From contig CABQWP010000003.1 in the NCBI GenBank assembly GCA_902467875.1, positions 15,113 to 79,112 on the forward strand: a stretch of DNA of 64,000 nt, read 5' to 3'. This DNA is from an uncultured Collinsella sp. (GTDB taxonomy: Bacteria > Actinomycetota > Coriobacteriia > Coriobacteriales > Coriobacteriaceae). The notes beneath the pieces were generated by a model. That model saw nothing but the letters and a program-made list of their open reading frames with translations. It was not told the origin of the DNA and did no database searches. The first letter of the stretch is position 1. Every line of letters begins with the position of its first letter. The translations under genes and the position numbers were made by a program. Shown here piece by piece: positions 33,491 to 40,577 of this stretch.

Positions 33491-33871
33491 ATGGCGGTGC
33501 AAAGAAGGAATACCAGGCAGCGAAAGCTGGTTCTTGACGCCGTGCGCCAAAGCTATAACCATCCCACCGCCGACGAAATCTACAACGCCGTGCGCGCGCA
33601 GGATGACAAAATCAGCCGCGGTACGGTCTACCGCAATCTCAATCTCTTGGCCGACGCCGGCGAGATCCTCTCCATCAAGACGCCGGGCGGCAGCCGCTTC
33701 GATCGCACGATCGAGCCGCATGCGCATATCATCTGCACCTCGTGCAGCCGCGTCATCGACGTACCGCTCCCCTTCGATGCCCAGCTCGACGCCAAAGCGT
33801 CCGAGCAAATCGGCTGGCACGTCACGTCGCACTACACCATCTTCGAGGGTCTCTGCCCCGACTGCCGGTAG
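33491..33871 (+). CDS. Fur-family metalloregulator (Fur/PerR/Zur-type)
   Basis: 126 residues. The winged helix at about 1-75 (NTRQRKLVLDAVRQSYNHPTADEIYNAVR, then SRGTVYRNLNLLADAGEIL) binds DNA. The dimerisation domain has HAHIICTSCSRVIDV and ends EGLCPDC, giving two CxxC zinc sites. His-rich metal ligands of PerR/Fur are partly visible (EPHAH). GAGG precedes ATG 33491. No target is nearby, so I cannot say if it senses iron, zinc or peroxide. It ends before a long inverted repeat. Confidence 0.9.
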   Translation: MAVQRRNTRQRKLVLDAVRQSYNHPTADEIYNAVRAQDDKISRGTVYRNLNLLADAGEILSIKTPGGSRFDRTIEPHAHIICTSCSRVIDVPLPFDAQLDAKASEQIGWHVTSHYTIFEGLCPDCR

Positions 33872-33874
33872 ATG

Positions 33875-33945
33875 TTCGGGACATGCCTTAAAATCCACCT
33901 TTCCGCGCTTTGCAGCAAACAGTACATTTCTAGGCATGTCCCGAA
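33875..33945. repeat. 14-bp perfect inverted repeat with long loop
   Basis: TTCGGGACATGCCT (33875-33888) pairs with its exact complement (33932-33945) across a 43-nt spacer. It lies between convergent genes and could end both, though the loop is unusually long. GGGACAT is also in an arm of the palindrome at 40166. Confidence 0.55.
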
Positions 33946-33948
33946 AAC

Positions 33949-34746
33949 CTACTCGGCGAGCAGGCGGTGCAGTTCTTCTTCGACCGTGTGCACGTAACGG
34001 ACGCGATCGTTGATACCGCGCATGGTGGGGTTGCAGCTCTCCATCAGATAGGGATGGCCCACGACGTTGAGCATGTCGCGATCGTTCTCATTGTCGCCAA
34101 ATGCCATCATCTCATCGGGCGAAATCCCCAGGACACGACCGTAATCGACAAGCGCGGAGCCCTTGCCCGAACCGAAACCGATAAGGTCCGTCCATGCGGT
34201 TCCTGACGTCATCACATCGACACGGTCGCCAAAGAGGCGCTCGAAATACTCCCGGGCCGCCGGATAATCCACCTCGGGCGTCTGGAAGCCAATCTTAATG
34301 ACATCCTCGTCGATGTCCTCGGGACGGTCGACCACCGCCACATCGCAGTGGACCACATAGCGCAAATGGTCGACGAACGCATCGTTGCCGCTCATGGTGT
34401 AGATGTGCCCCTCACACGAAAGGGTCATGTCGGTATGGGGATACGCAACCACGGTATTCGCGATAACCATAGCAAGGCTACGCTCCATGGAACGCTTGAC
34501 GACGGCACGCCCCTCGCTCATCACCAGGGTTCCGTTTTCGCATACATAGGCGAGCTCATCGGCCACCGGGGCAAACAGGTAGCGCAAGCTCGCATATTGA
34601 CGGCCACTCGCCGGCATAAACACGATACCACGACGATGCAGCTCATCGATAAGCTCAAAGGCCTCGGAACGCAGCTCGCGCTCCCCCGGATGCAGCAACG
34701 TGCCGTCCAAATCGCATGCAATCAGTTTGATTCCCTCAAGACCCAT
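33949..34746 (-). CDS. Cof-type HAD hydrolase
   Basis: 265 residues. CDLDGTL is motif I (Asp11 and Asp13 in LIACDLDGTLL), MPASGRQ is motif II, GKGSALVDYG holds the lysine, and AFGDNENDRDML is motif IV. It has the class IIB cap and is a second, only distant, relative of the Cof protein at 7480. The start at 34746 is chosen because GGGGGAAG sits upstream; further ATG codons in frame are 7 and more residues upstream. Its substrate is unknown. Confidence 0.84.
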   Translation of the reverse strand: MGLEGIKLIACDLDGTLLHPGERELRSEAFELIDELHRRGIVFMPASGRQYASLRYLFAPVADELAYVCENGTLVMSEGRAVVKRSMERSLAMVIANTVVAYPHTDMTLSCEGHIYTMSGNDAFVDHLRYVVHCDVAVVDRPEDIDEDVIKIGFQTPEVDYPAAREYFERLFGDRVDVMTSGTAWTDLIGFGSGKGSALVDYGRVLGISPDEMMAFGDNENDRDMLNVVGHPYLMESCNPTMRGINDRVRYVHTVEEELHRLLAE

Positions 34747-34829
34747 ATGCTTCCCCCAAAGCCTCATATCAACAGCAAGACGGACCTTGATCGGTCGCCC
34801 CTCAAAGCCCGTCTTGCGCATACGCGCGC

Positions 34830-35408
34830 TTAGCCGCGCGCCTTTTTTACGATGGTAAAGTCGGGAGCCATGCTCACGACGACCTCCGCCGCACTCGACG
34901 CAAAGCGCCGGTCCGCATCGAGTTCACGGGTAACCAGCGAGAGCCGAACACCCTCGACACCCCGGAGCATGCGGCCCAAAACAGGCTGCACCGGCGTATA
35001 CATGCGCACAGTATGCTCGTCCGAGTCGCCCCGGAAGAGCGGCGCATGCATGTTGCCGATCTCCCAGCACGAATGCGCGAGCGCAATCGGGTCCATGCGG
35101 TCAACTTCGACCAAATAAACCTCGGCGCTGCGCAAGCGCACGACAACCGCCACGGGCACCATGCCCGAACGGTCAATGGCGAGCACGTCGCCGTCGGCAA
35201 GACGACCGCCGTCGGCAGTATCCAGCCGAACATCGACCGTGCGCCCCAGCTCCGTCACGCCCACAAACGCGTATACATCAGCCTGGTCCCAATCGAGCAG
35301 CAGATCGTCAACTTCAAAGACGCCGCCCAACTTCCGGCGAAGCAGGAGTTCATAGGACGGATCGTTGAGATTTCCCAAGCATGTCGTCGAAACCAAGCGT
35401 TCAGGCAT
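34830..35408 (-). CDS. UreE-like metallochaperone-type protein
   Basis: 192 residues. By eye it follows the UreE pattern: LLLDWDQ, then DGGRLADGDVLAIDRSG, then DPIALAHSCWEIGNMHAPLF, then VLGRMLRGVEG. The GNMHAPL motif corresponds to GNRHVPLQ of UreE, with His121 at the conserved nickel histidine. The second His-rich motif and the His tail of UreE are missing. UreE hands nickel to urease, but no urease gene is here. ATG 35408 lies 3 bases after the SlyD-like stop and has GAGGG upstream. The pairing suggests nickel handling for another enzyme; UreE assignment is moderately supported. Confidence 0.62.
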   Translation of the reverse strand: MPERLVSTTCLGNLNDPSYELLLRRKLGGVFEVDDLLLDWDQADVYAFVGVTELGRTVDVRLDTADGGRLADGDVLAIDRSGMVPVAVVVRLRSAEVYLVEVDRMDPIALAHSCWEIGNMHAPLFRGDSDEHTVRMYTPVQPVLGRMLRGVEGVRLSLVTRELDADRRFASSAAEVVVSMAPDFTIVKKARG

Positions 35409-35411
35409 ACT

Positions 35412-35840
35412 CTAACCCTCGACCTCGACGAGCTCGATATCAAAGTTGAGGTCCTTACCGGCCAGCTCGTGGTTGGCGTCGAGCGTCACGGCCTCGGGCG
35501 TTACATCGATGACCACGGCGGGGACGGGCATACCGCTCGGCGTGGACAAGAAGAGCTTCATGCCCTTCTCAATCTGCTCGATGTTGGGAACCTGTTCGGC
35601 CGGGAAGGTCAGAACCATCTCGGGATTGTGCTCGCCGTAGGCATCGGCAGCAGGAATGTGCACGGTCTTCTTCTCACCCACCTGCATGTCGACAACAGCG
35701 GCGTCGAAGCCCTTGATCATCTGGCCGGCGCCGCAGGTGAACTCCAGCGGCTCACCGCGATCGTAGGAGCTATCGAACTGCGTGCCGTCGTCGAGCGTGC
35801 CGCGATAATGAGTCTTGACCTTCTTGCCCTGGTTGGACAT
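35412..35840 (-). CDS. FKBP-type peptidyl-prolyl isomerase, SlyD-like
   Basis: 142 residues. VKTHYRGTLDDGTQFDSSYDRGEPLEFTCGAGQMIKGFDAAVVDMQVGEK is FKBP; an insert-in-flap follows from about 68 (HIPAADAYGEHNPEMV). This layout is the SlyD type, a folding helper and nickel chaperone in E. coli. The His/Cys-rich C-terminal tail of E. coli SlyD is lacking. ATG 35840 has CGGAGG. A UreE-like gene begins 3 bases after its stop. The isomerase role is secure; the metal role is inferred from that neighbour. Confidence 0.88.
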   Translation of the reverse strand: MSNQGKKVKTHYRGTLDDGTQFDSSYDRGEPLEFTCGAGQMIKGFDAAVVDMQVGEKKTVHIPAADAYGEHNPEMVLTFPAEQVPNIEQIEKGMKLFLSTPSGMPVPAVVIDVTPEAVTLDANHELAGKDLNFDIELVEVEG

Positions 35841-35960
35841 GGAAACCTCCGTGATAAGGGCGGCGCACAACACGGGCCGCCATGAACATATGGCGCTAAC
35901 TATACCCTAGTCATACAATTTGAAGACAGTTTGCAAAGAAACGCTGCAACCGGAGGAACC

Positions 35961-36974
35961 ATGGCATATCCCGTATTTGACCTACACTGCGACACCGCCG
36001 ACCGAATCGGCTGGGCCACGCTCGATCTCGACCTGCGCTTTACCGCCGGCACCGACGGTTATTTCCCCGGCGACGAAACGCATCCGCAAGATTTCGACCT
36101 CATCGAGGGTAACGCCTGTGCCATCTCGCTCGCAAAGATCGGCAACACGCCGTGGGCACAGTGCTTCGCCACGTTTGTCCCCGACGAGATTCCCACCGCC
36201 CACGCCGCGCGCTTCCAGGCGCAGATCATGGCGCATATGAGCGGCCAGGCAATGCTCAACCACGACCGTATGGTCAACGTGCGCAGCGCCGCAGACATTC
36301 GCCCCGCGCTCAAGGACGGCAAGGTCGCTTGCATCCACACCATCGAAAACGCCACGTTCTTTGCCGAGGACCCCGCGCTGATCGAAGTGCTCAAGAGCTT
36401 GGGCGTGCTTATGTCGTCACTCAGCTGGAATGCGCAGGGGCCGCTCGCGAGCGGCCACGACACCCACGCCGGCCTCACCGGCGCCGGCATCGAGGCACTT
36501 ACGCAGATGGAGCACGCCGGCATGGTACTCGACGTCTCCCACCTCAACGATGAGTGCTTTGACGAGGTTGTCGCCCACGCCACGCGTCCCTTCGTCGCCA
36601 GCCACTCCAACTCCCGTGCGGTTTGCGGCGTCAAACGCAACCTTACCGACGACCAGTTCCGCACCATTCGCGACATGGGCGGTATCGTCGGCCTCAACTA
36701 CTGCAGCGAGTTCCTTTCCAACGACGCAACCGACAAGACCGCCGCAGACGTCACCTTCGACCAGCTAGCGGCACATATCGAGCACTGGCTCGACCTGGGC
36801 GGCGAGGACGTCATCGCACTCGGCGGCGACTGGGACGGTGCCACGGTGCCCGCTTTCCTCTCCGATGCCAGCAAGATGCCCGAGTTCCAGAACATGCTTT
36901 CCAAGCATTTTGGCAAGACCGTGATGCAAAAGCTCTGCAGCGACAACGCGCTTGCCTTCTTTGAGCGTTATTAA
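35961..36974 (+). CDS. Membrane-dipeptidase-like M19 peptidase
   Basis: 337 residues, TIM barrel. Metal ligands appear as FDLHCDT (His9, Asp11), a Glu in HTIENA (about 129), and His in DVSHLND and ASHSNSR. ALGGDWDG is the conserved Asp near the end. Family members cleave dipeptides, including D-residue ones. ATG 35961 has CGGAGG and is the first residue before the conserved core. It has no signal peptide, so it is cytoplasmic. Genes on either side are unrelated. Confidence 0.92.
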   Translation: MAYPVFDLHCDTADRIGWATLDLDLRFTAGTDGYFPGDETHPQDFDLIEGNACAISLAKIGNTPWAQCFATFVPDEIPTAHAARFQAQIMAHMSGQAMLNHDRMVNVRSAADIRPALKDGKVACIHTIENATFFAEDPALIEVLKSLGVLMSSLSWNAQGPLASGHDTHAGLTGAGIEALTQMEHAGMVLDVSHLNDECFDEVVAHATRPFVASHSNSRAVCGVKRNLTDDQFRTIRDMGGIVGLNYCSEFLSNDATDKTAADVTFDQLAAHIEHWLDLGGEDVIALGGDWDGATVPAFLSDASKMPEFQNMLSKHFGKTVMQKLCSDNALAFFERY

Positions 36975-37048
36975 TTTCACATCCCTTGAGCAGGTCGGCA
37001 TGCCGAACGGTTGACATGCCGGCCCGTCCCCAATCTGAAGGACCGCTT

Positions 37049-37825
37049 TTGACGCAGCAGTTTACGATTTCCGTATCCCGACCGCATGGGACGCCCATCC
37101 CCGTCGTCGTTACCAAAAAGCGCGTCAAGAACTTCAACCTACGCGTCACATCGAGCGGTGAGGTCCACGCCAGCGCACCGCTCGGCGCCAGTCGCGAGCG
37201 CATCGAAGCGTTTGTGAAGCGCAACAGCGCCTGGATTATCAGCCGGCTTGCCCAGCGCGAGCAACGTCAGGCGACGGCACGAGAGCCGCTCAGCCCCTCG
37301 TCCATCATTGCGCTTTGGGGCAAGCCCATCACGGTACAGGACGCACTCGATCACAACTTTGCATCACCCGCACCGCGGCCCAAGCAGGCCACCTTCGCAA
37401 GTTTTATGGGTGCCGACGAGCCAGACGAACGTCCGCAGGCCAAGTGGAATGCGACCCTCGACGGCTTAACGCCCAGTGAGATCCAAGCCCATATTGACCA
37501 GCTCTATACGTCCGAAGTCACATCGGCGCTGCGTGATATGGTGCACGCATACGAAATCGCAATGGGTGTCGCCGTTTCCCGCGTTTCCGTGCGCAGCATG
37601 AAAACGCGCTGGGGATCATGCACGCCCAAAACCGGCGCCATTCGCATCGCACGAGAACTTGCCGCCTACCCCGTCGAGTGCCTTGACATGGTTGTCGCCC
37701 ACGAGCTCGTCCACCTGCTCGAGCCGAGCCACAATCATCGGTTTCACGCGCTGCTCGACACGTACTGCCCCAACAACAGGGCTCTGTCGCAGCGGCTCAA
37801 GCAGCCACCCATAGAGACGTATTAG
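37049..37825 (+). CDS. YgjP-like (DUF45/SprT-type) metallopeptidase
   Basis: 258 residues. The zinc motif is HELVH at 218-222, with a downstream histidine in SHNHRFHALL. RWGSCTPKTGAIRIARELAAYP is the family signature. The N-terminus (VKNFNLRVTSSGEVHASAP) is the beta domain seen in YgjP. The start is TTG 37049 with GAAGGA upstream; an ATG at 37016 would add 11 residues but has no good ribosome site. Function is a predicted zinc peptidase. It ends 6 bases from the convergent folB. Confidence 0.85.
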   Translation: MTQQFTISVSRPHGTPIPVVVTKKRVKNFNLRVTSSGEVHASAPLGASRERIEAFVKRNSAWIISRLAQREQRQATAREPLSPSSIIALWGKPITVQDALDHNFASPAPRPKQATFASFMGADEPDERPQAKWNATLDGLTPSEIQAHIDQLYTSEVTSALRDMVHAYEIAMGVAVSRVSVRSMKTRWGSCTPKTGAIRIARELAAYPVECLDMVVAHELVHLLEPSHNHRFHALLDTYCPNNRALSQRLKQPPIETY

Positions 37826-37831
37826 AACCGG

Positions 37832-38317
37832 TTAGCGCACACGCTCGATCTCGACGCCACAGCTTGCCAAGGGCAGGCCAACAGGCGCCCACGGCTTATC
37901 GAGCTTGATGCGCACACCAAGCAGCGAGGGATAACGGCGCAGCAGCATCTGGGCCGTACCTTCAGCTGCCGCCTCGATGAGCTTAAACGTATGCTCGCGC
38001 AGATAGCCATCGACATCGTGGCACACCGAGCCGTAGTCAATCGAGGCGTCCAAGTTATCGTGCTCTCCCGCTGCACGCAGGTCAGCATAGAGTACCAAGG
38101 ACACGATGAATTTCTGGCCCAGCGCGTTCTCTTCGGGATACACGCCGTGGTTAGCAAAAACCTCAAGACCTTCAACGGTGATGCGGTCGGCATGGCGCAG
38201 ATCGTCATAGTTCACGTGGGGCACCGCCGTTGCGGTGGATATTTCGCCCCTTCCACGGCGGGCGAGCTCGGCGCCTTCAGTCTTGGTTGCATTCTCGGGC
38301 AGTTTCTTGTTGCTCAT
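37832..38317 (-). CDS. folB: Dihydroneopterin aldolase with N-terminal extension
   Basis: 161 residues; FolB is normally about 120. The enzyme core from about 42 has DRITVEGLEVFANHGVYPEENALGQ, including the Tyr and Glu of the active site, then IKLDKPWAP. It converts 7,8-dihydroneopterin to hydroxymethyl-dihydropterin in folate synthesis. The first about 40 residues (KKLPENATKTEGAELARRG...) are polar and not part of the family. ATG 38317 has AGGAG. It is the third gene of a folE-HD-folB set on one strand. Confidence 0.9.
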   Translation of the reverse strand: MSNKKLPENATKTEGAELARRGRGEISTATAVPHVNYDDLRHADRITVEGLEVFANHGVYPEENALGQKFIVSLVLYADLRAAGEHDNLDASIDYGSVCHDVDGYLREHTFKLIEAAAEGTAQMLLRRYPSLLGVRIKLDKPWAPVGLPLASCGVEIERVR

Positions 38318-38360
38318 CGCGATCGTCTCCTTCGTTTAGAACCCCGACCGCGTAAACTAA

Positions 38361-38942
38361 CTACACGCGAATCGACAGGTTCTTTTTATCATCGCTCCAG
38401 TTGCAAGCATTGCGCGCGGGGCATGCAAAGCAGGCGCGCGACGCTTTGTCGGCTGCATAGAGCAGGCGCTCGAGCGGTTGGCTGTTCACGCGCAGCTTTC
38501 GATGGCCCAGAATGGCCGTCTTAATGGCTGCGGCATCGGCCGGCTCAAACGCTACGTCATCGGGCATACCGCCGAGAATCGCATCAGCGACGCGTTCGCT
38601 TGCAACATCATGGGATATACCCGATTCATACTGTTCATCTTTGCCGATATCGTGAAGAAGTGCCGTGGCGTAGATGACCTCGCGGTCAAATTCGAGCTGT
38701 TCCTCGAGATTCTTGATCCACATAATGCGAGCGACATCCAGCAGGTGGTCAATACCGTGGCGGCAGAAGATGCGCCCCGATTCCAACTGTGCAATGCTGC
38801 CCAGGTGCCGCCGGAACAGACCGTTGGCACAGATGTAATCAATGCGAGGCATGGCACCAAAAGGCGCCAGGCCCGAAGCCATAAAACCGCGACGCGGCGT
38901 TCCCTCGTCAGTATTCGATGTAAAGTCGTTGACGACTCTCAT
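38361..38942 (-). CDS. HD-domain phosphohydrolase with C-terminal cysteine cluster
   Basis: 193 residues. HD-domain residues are seen as RHGIDHLLDVARI, ALLHDIGK and ISHDVAS, then LGHRK. The C-terminus has CFACPARNAC, four residues between the first pair and the last Cys, and could bind metal or a cluster. It starts two bases after folE (TAA then CT ATG), so it is coupled to folate genes. HD proteins hydrolyse phosphomonoesters or nucleotides; a dihydroneopterin-triphosphate step would fit but is not proven. Ribosome site is weak. Confidence 0.78.
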   Translation of the reverse strand: MRVVNDFTSNTDEGTPRRGFMASGLAPFGAMPRIDYICANGLFRRHLGSIAQLESGRIFCRHGIDHLLDVARIMWIKNLEEQLEFDREVIYATALLHDIGKDEQYESGISHDVASERVADAILGGMPDDVAFEPADAAAIKTAILGHRKLRVNSQPLERLLYAADKASRACFACPARNACNWSDDKKNLSIRV

Positions 38943-38944
38943 AG

Positions 38945-39502
38945 TTAGCGTCCCAGCATCCTAAAGAATCGCTCCTCGAGCGCCGGATCGGCCTCAAAGA
39001 CGCCGCGACGAGCGAGCGTCACGGTCTTGGTGCCAGGCTTTTGCACGCCGCGCATGGTCATGCACATATGCTCAGCTTCCATGAGCACAATCGCTCCCTG
39101 GGGAGCGAGATACTCCATGAGGGCATCGGCAACTTGTGCGCACAACTGCTCCTGCAGCTGCAGACGACGGGCGTAGACCTCTACCGTGCGGGCAAGCTTA
39201 GAAAGCCCTGCGACACGGCCGTTGGGGATATAGCCAATGGCAGCCTTGCCGTAAAACGGCAGCAGATGATGCTCGCACAGCGAGTAAAACGTGATGTCGC
39301 GCTCGATAACCAAATCGTTCGAAGCGACGGCAAAGGTTTTGGACAGGTGCTCCTCGGCACTCTGGTCCATACCACCGGCGATCTCACCATACATACGGGC
39401 AACGCGCGCCGGGGTCTCCAGCAGGCCCTCACGAGTTGGGTCCTCGCCTATGCCCTCAAGCAACAGCTTAATGGCGGCCTCGACTTTTTCCTGATCGACC
39501 AT
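38945..39502 (-). CDS. folE: GTP cyclohydrolase I
   Basis: 185 residues. It turns GTP into dihydroneopterin triphosphate, the first step of folate synthesis. Zinc ligands are Cys76 and His79 in SLCEHHLLP and the Cys in [42 protein letters not shown] is diagnostic. ATG 39502 has GTGAGG; an upstream in-frame start would add 20 residues of unconserved sequence. HD and folB genes follow in tight order. Confidence 0.95.
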   Translation of the reverse strand: MVDQEKVEAAIKLLLEGIGEDPTREGLLETPARVARMYGEIAGGMDQSAEEHLSKTFAVASNDLVIERDITFYSLCEHHLLPFYGKAAIGYIPNGRVAGLSKLARTVEVYARRLQLQEQLCAQVADALMEYLAPQGAIVLMEAEHMCMTMRGVQKPGTKTVTLARRGVFEADPALEERFFRMLGR

Positions 39503-39568
39503 CTGGGCCTCACTTTTCCGATTTTGCGTTCGCGCTATGGTACCACGCCCTTTGGCATCGGCCACAAG

Positions 39569-40150
39569 CTACATAGTATGGGTCGAATAGACCGGATCGT
39601 CCCGCCAAAGCTCCACAGCGTCGCAAAGCGCAACGCCCTCGCGCACAGCACGGGCGCGCGTGGCGTTCATATCAATCACGCGCTGATTGCTCGAGCCCCT
39701 AAAACGCAATGAGATATCGTACAGATCCTGAACAAACGGGCCATCCACCAACATATCGAGGCAGGCAAGGATACGGTCCGTCGCCTCGGTATGGTGACGA
39801 CCACCCGGCATAAGCTCCTCGAGCACGTCGCCGGTAAAGCACCAAATGGTCTTGCCCGACCCCGCGGGATAGGCCGCACGCACGCGTTCGATAAAGTCAA
39901 CAAGCCCCGCCTGATTCTCGGGCTCCATAGGCTCGCCGCCCAGAATCGTCAGGCCATCGATAAAGGGATGGTCGAGGCTCTCGATAATCTTGTCCTCGAC
40001 GGCACAATCGAACGGCTCACCCGCAGCAAAGTCCCACGCGACAGAGTTAAAGCAGTTCTTGCACCCACGACGGCACCCGCTCACAAACAGAGAAGTACGA
40101 ACGCCTTCCCCATCAGCAATGTCGAAATACTTAATGTTCGCGTAATTCAT
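39569..40150 (-). CDS. nrdG: Anaerobic ribonucleotide reductase activase
   Basis: 193 residues. It is the radical-SAM protein that puts the glycyl radical on NrdD. The cluster motif is CRRGCKNC, with cysteines 26, 30 and 33. GLTILGGEPM is the next SAM motif. ATG 40150 has GGGAGAG. It is downstream of nrdD but separated by 427 bases holding two large palindromes, so its expression may be decoupled or modulated. The NrdR-controlled promoter upstream of nrdD would serve both. Confidence 0.93.
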   Translation of the reverse strand: MNYANIKYFDIADGEGVRTSLFVSGCRRGCKNCFNSVAWDFAAGEPFDCAVEDKIIESLDHPFIDGLTILGGEPMEPENQAGLVDFIERVRAAYPAGSGKTIWCFTGDVLEELMPGGRHHTEATDRILACLDMLVDGPFVQDLYDISLRFRGSSNQRVIDMNATRARAVREGVALCDAVELWRDDPVYSTHTM

Positions 40151-40165
40151 AGGTAACTCTCCCGG

Positions 40166-40249
40166 GAGGCCGGGACATATCATCCCGTCCTCAAACATTC
40201 TCGGCCTTCGGCCTGCGAAACTGCGGGCGGGACGATATGTCCCGGCCTC
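40166..40249. repeat. Large nested palindrome, family E, copy 1 (nrd pair)
   Basis: Outer arms 40166-40190 and 40225-40249 (25 nt, one mismatch and one G-T). Inside, GTCCTC...CAT on the left and CTGCGG on the right flank a small hairpin with GGCC-TTC-GGCC apex. In the opposite orientation this reads like the copies at 40428 and 49819. It starts 16 bases before the nrdG ATG. Confidence 0.75.
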
Positions 40250-40427
40250 ATGCAAAGGGTAACTCAATGAACGAAGCGAACATCGAGTATAGGGTTCGAG
40301 GTCCAATAAAAACCTTGTTGCAACTCAACCGCCATCGCAAGCAAAGCGTTGTTGCAAGTCAACTCATTTCCGCTTAGAACTTCGAGGAGTGAGCAGACCG
40401 CATGCCGTATCTCAGCTACGTCAACTT
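40250..40427. other. Spacer between two family-E palindromes
   Basis: 178 bp with no gene. It starts TGCAAAG and carries a direct repeat TTGTTGCAA-TCAAC (near 40313 and 40350). CTCATTT...GAGTGAG ends form a loose stem. It compares with the 181-bp spacer at 49638-49818. Confidence 0.45.
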
Positions 40428-40566
40428 GGCTGAGCCGAGAGGGCCGCTTGGGCTTTTGCTCGATATGAGTTCCGCACGCAAAGAAGGCCACTTAATGTGG
40501 CCTTCGTCTTGCGCAGGACTGTCCGAAATAGCGAGCAAATGCCCAAGCGGCCCTCCCGGCTCAGCC
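40428..40566. repeat. Large nested palindrome, family E, copy 2 (nrd pair)
   Basis: Outer arms 40428-40462 and 40532-40566 (35 nt, two mismatches). Inside are TTCCGCA on the left and TGTCCGA on the right, around the hairpin AAGGCCAC-TTAAT-GTGGCCTT. It ends 12 bases from the nrdD stop, so it can also act as a terminator for nrdD. Confidence 0.78.
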
Positions 40567-40577
40567 CCGGAGCGGTA

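Noticed and set aside
40166..40566. Palindromes as ordinary terminators
   Set aside because: Nested arms of 25-35 nt, conserved side segments and inverted pairing exceed what terminators show; termination may still be a side effect.
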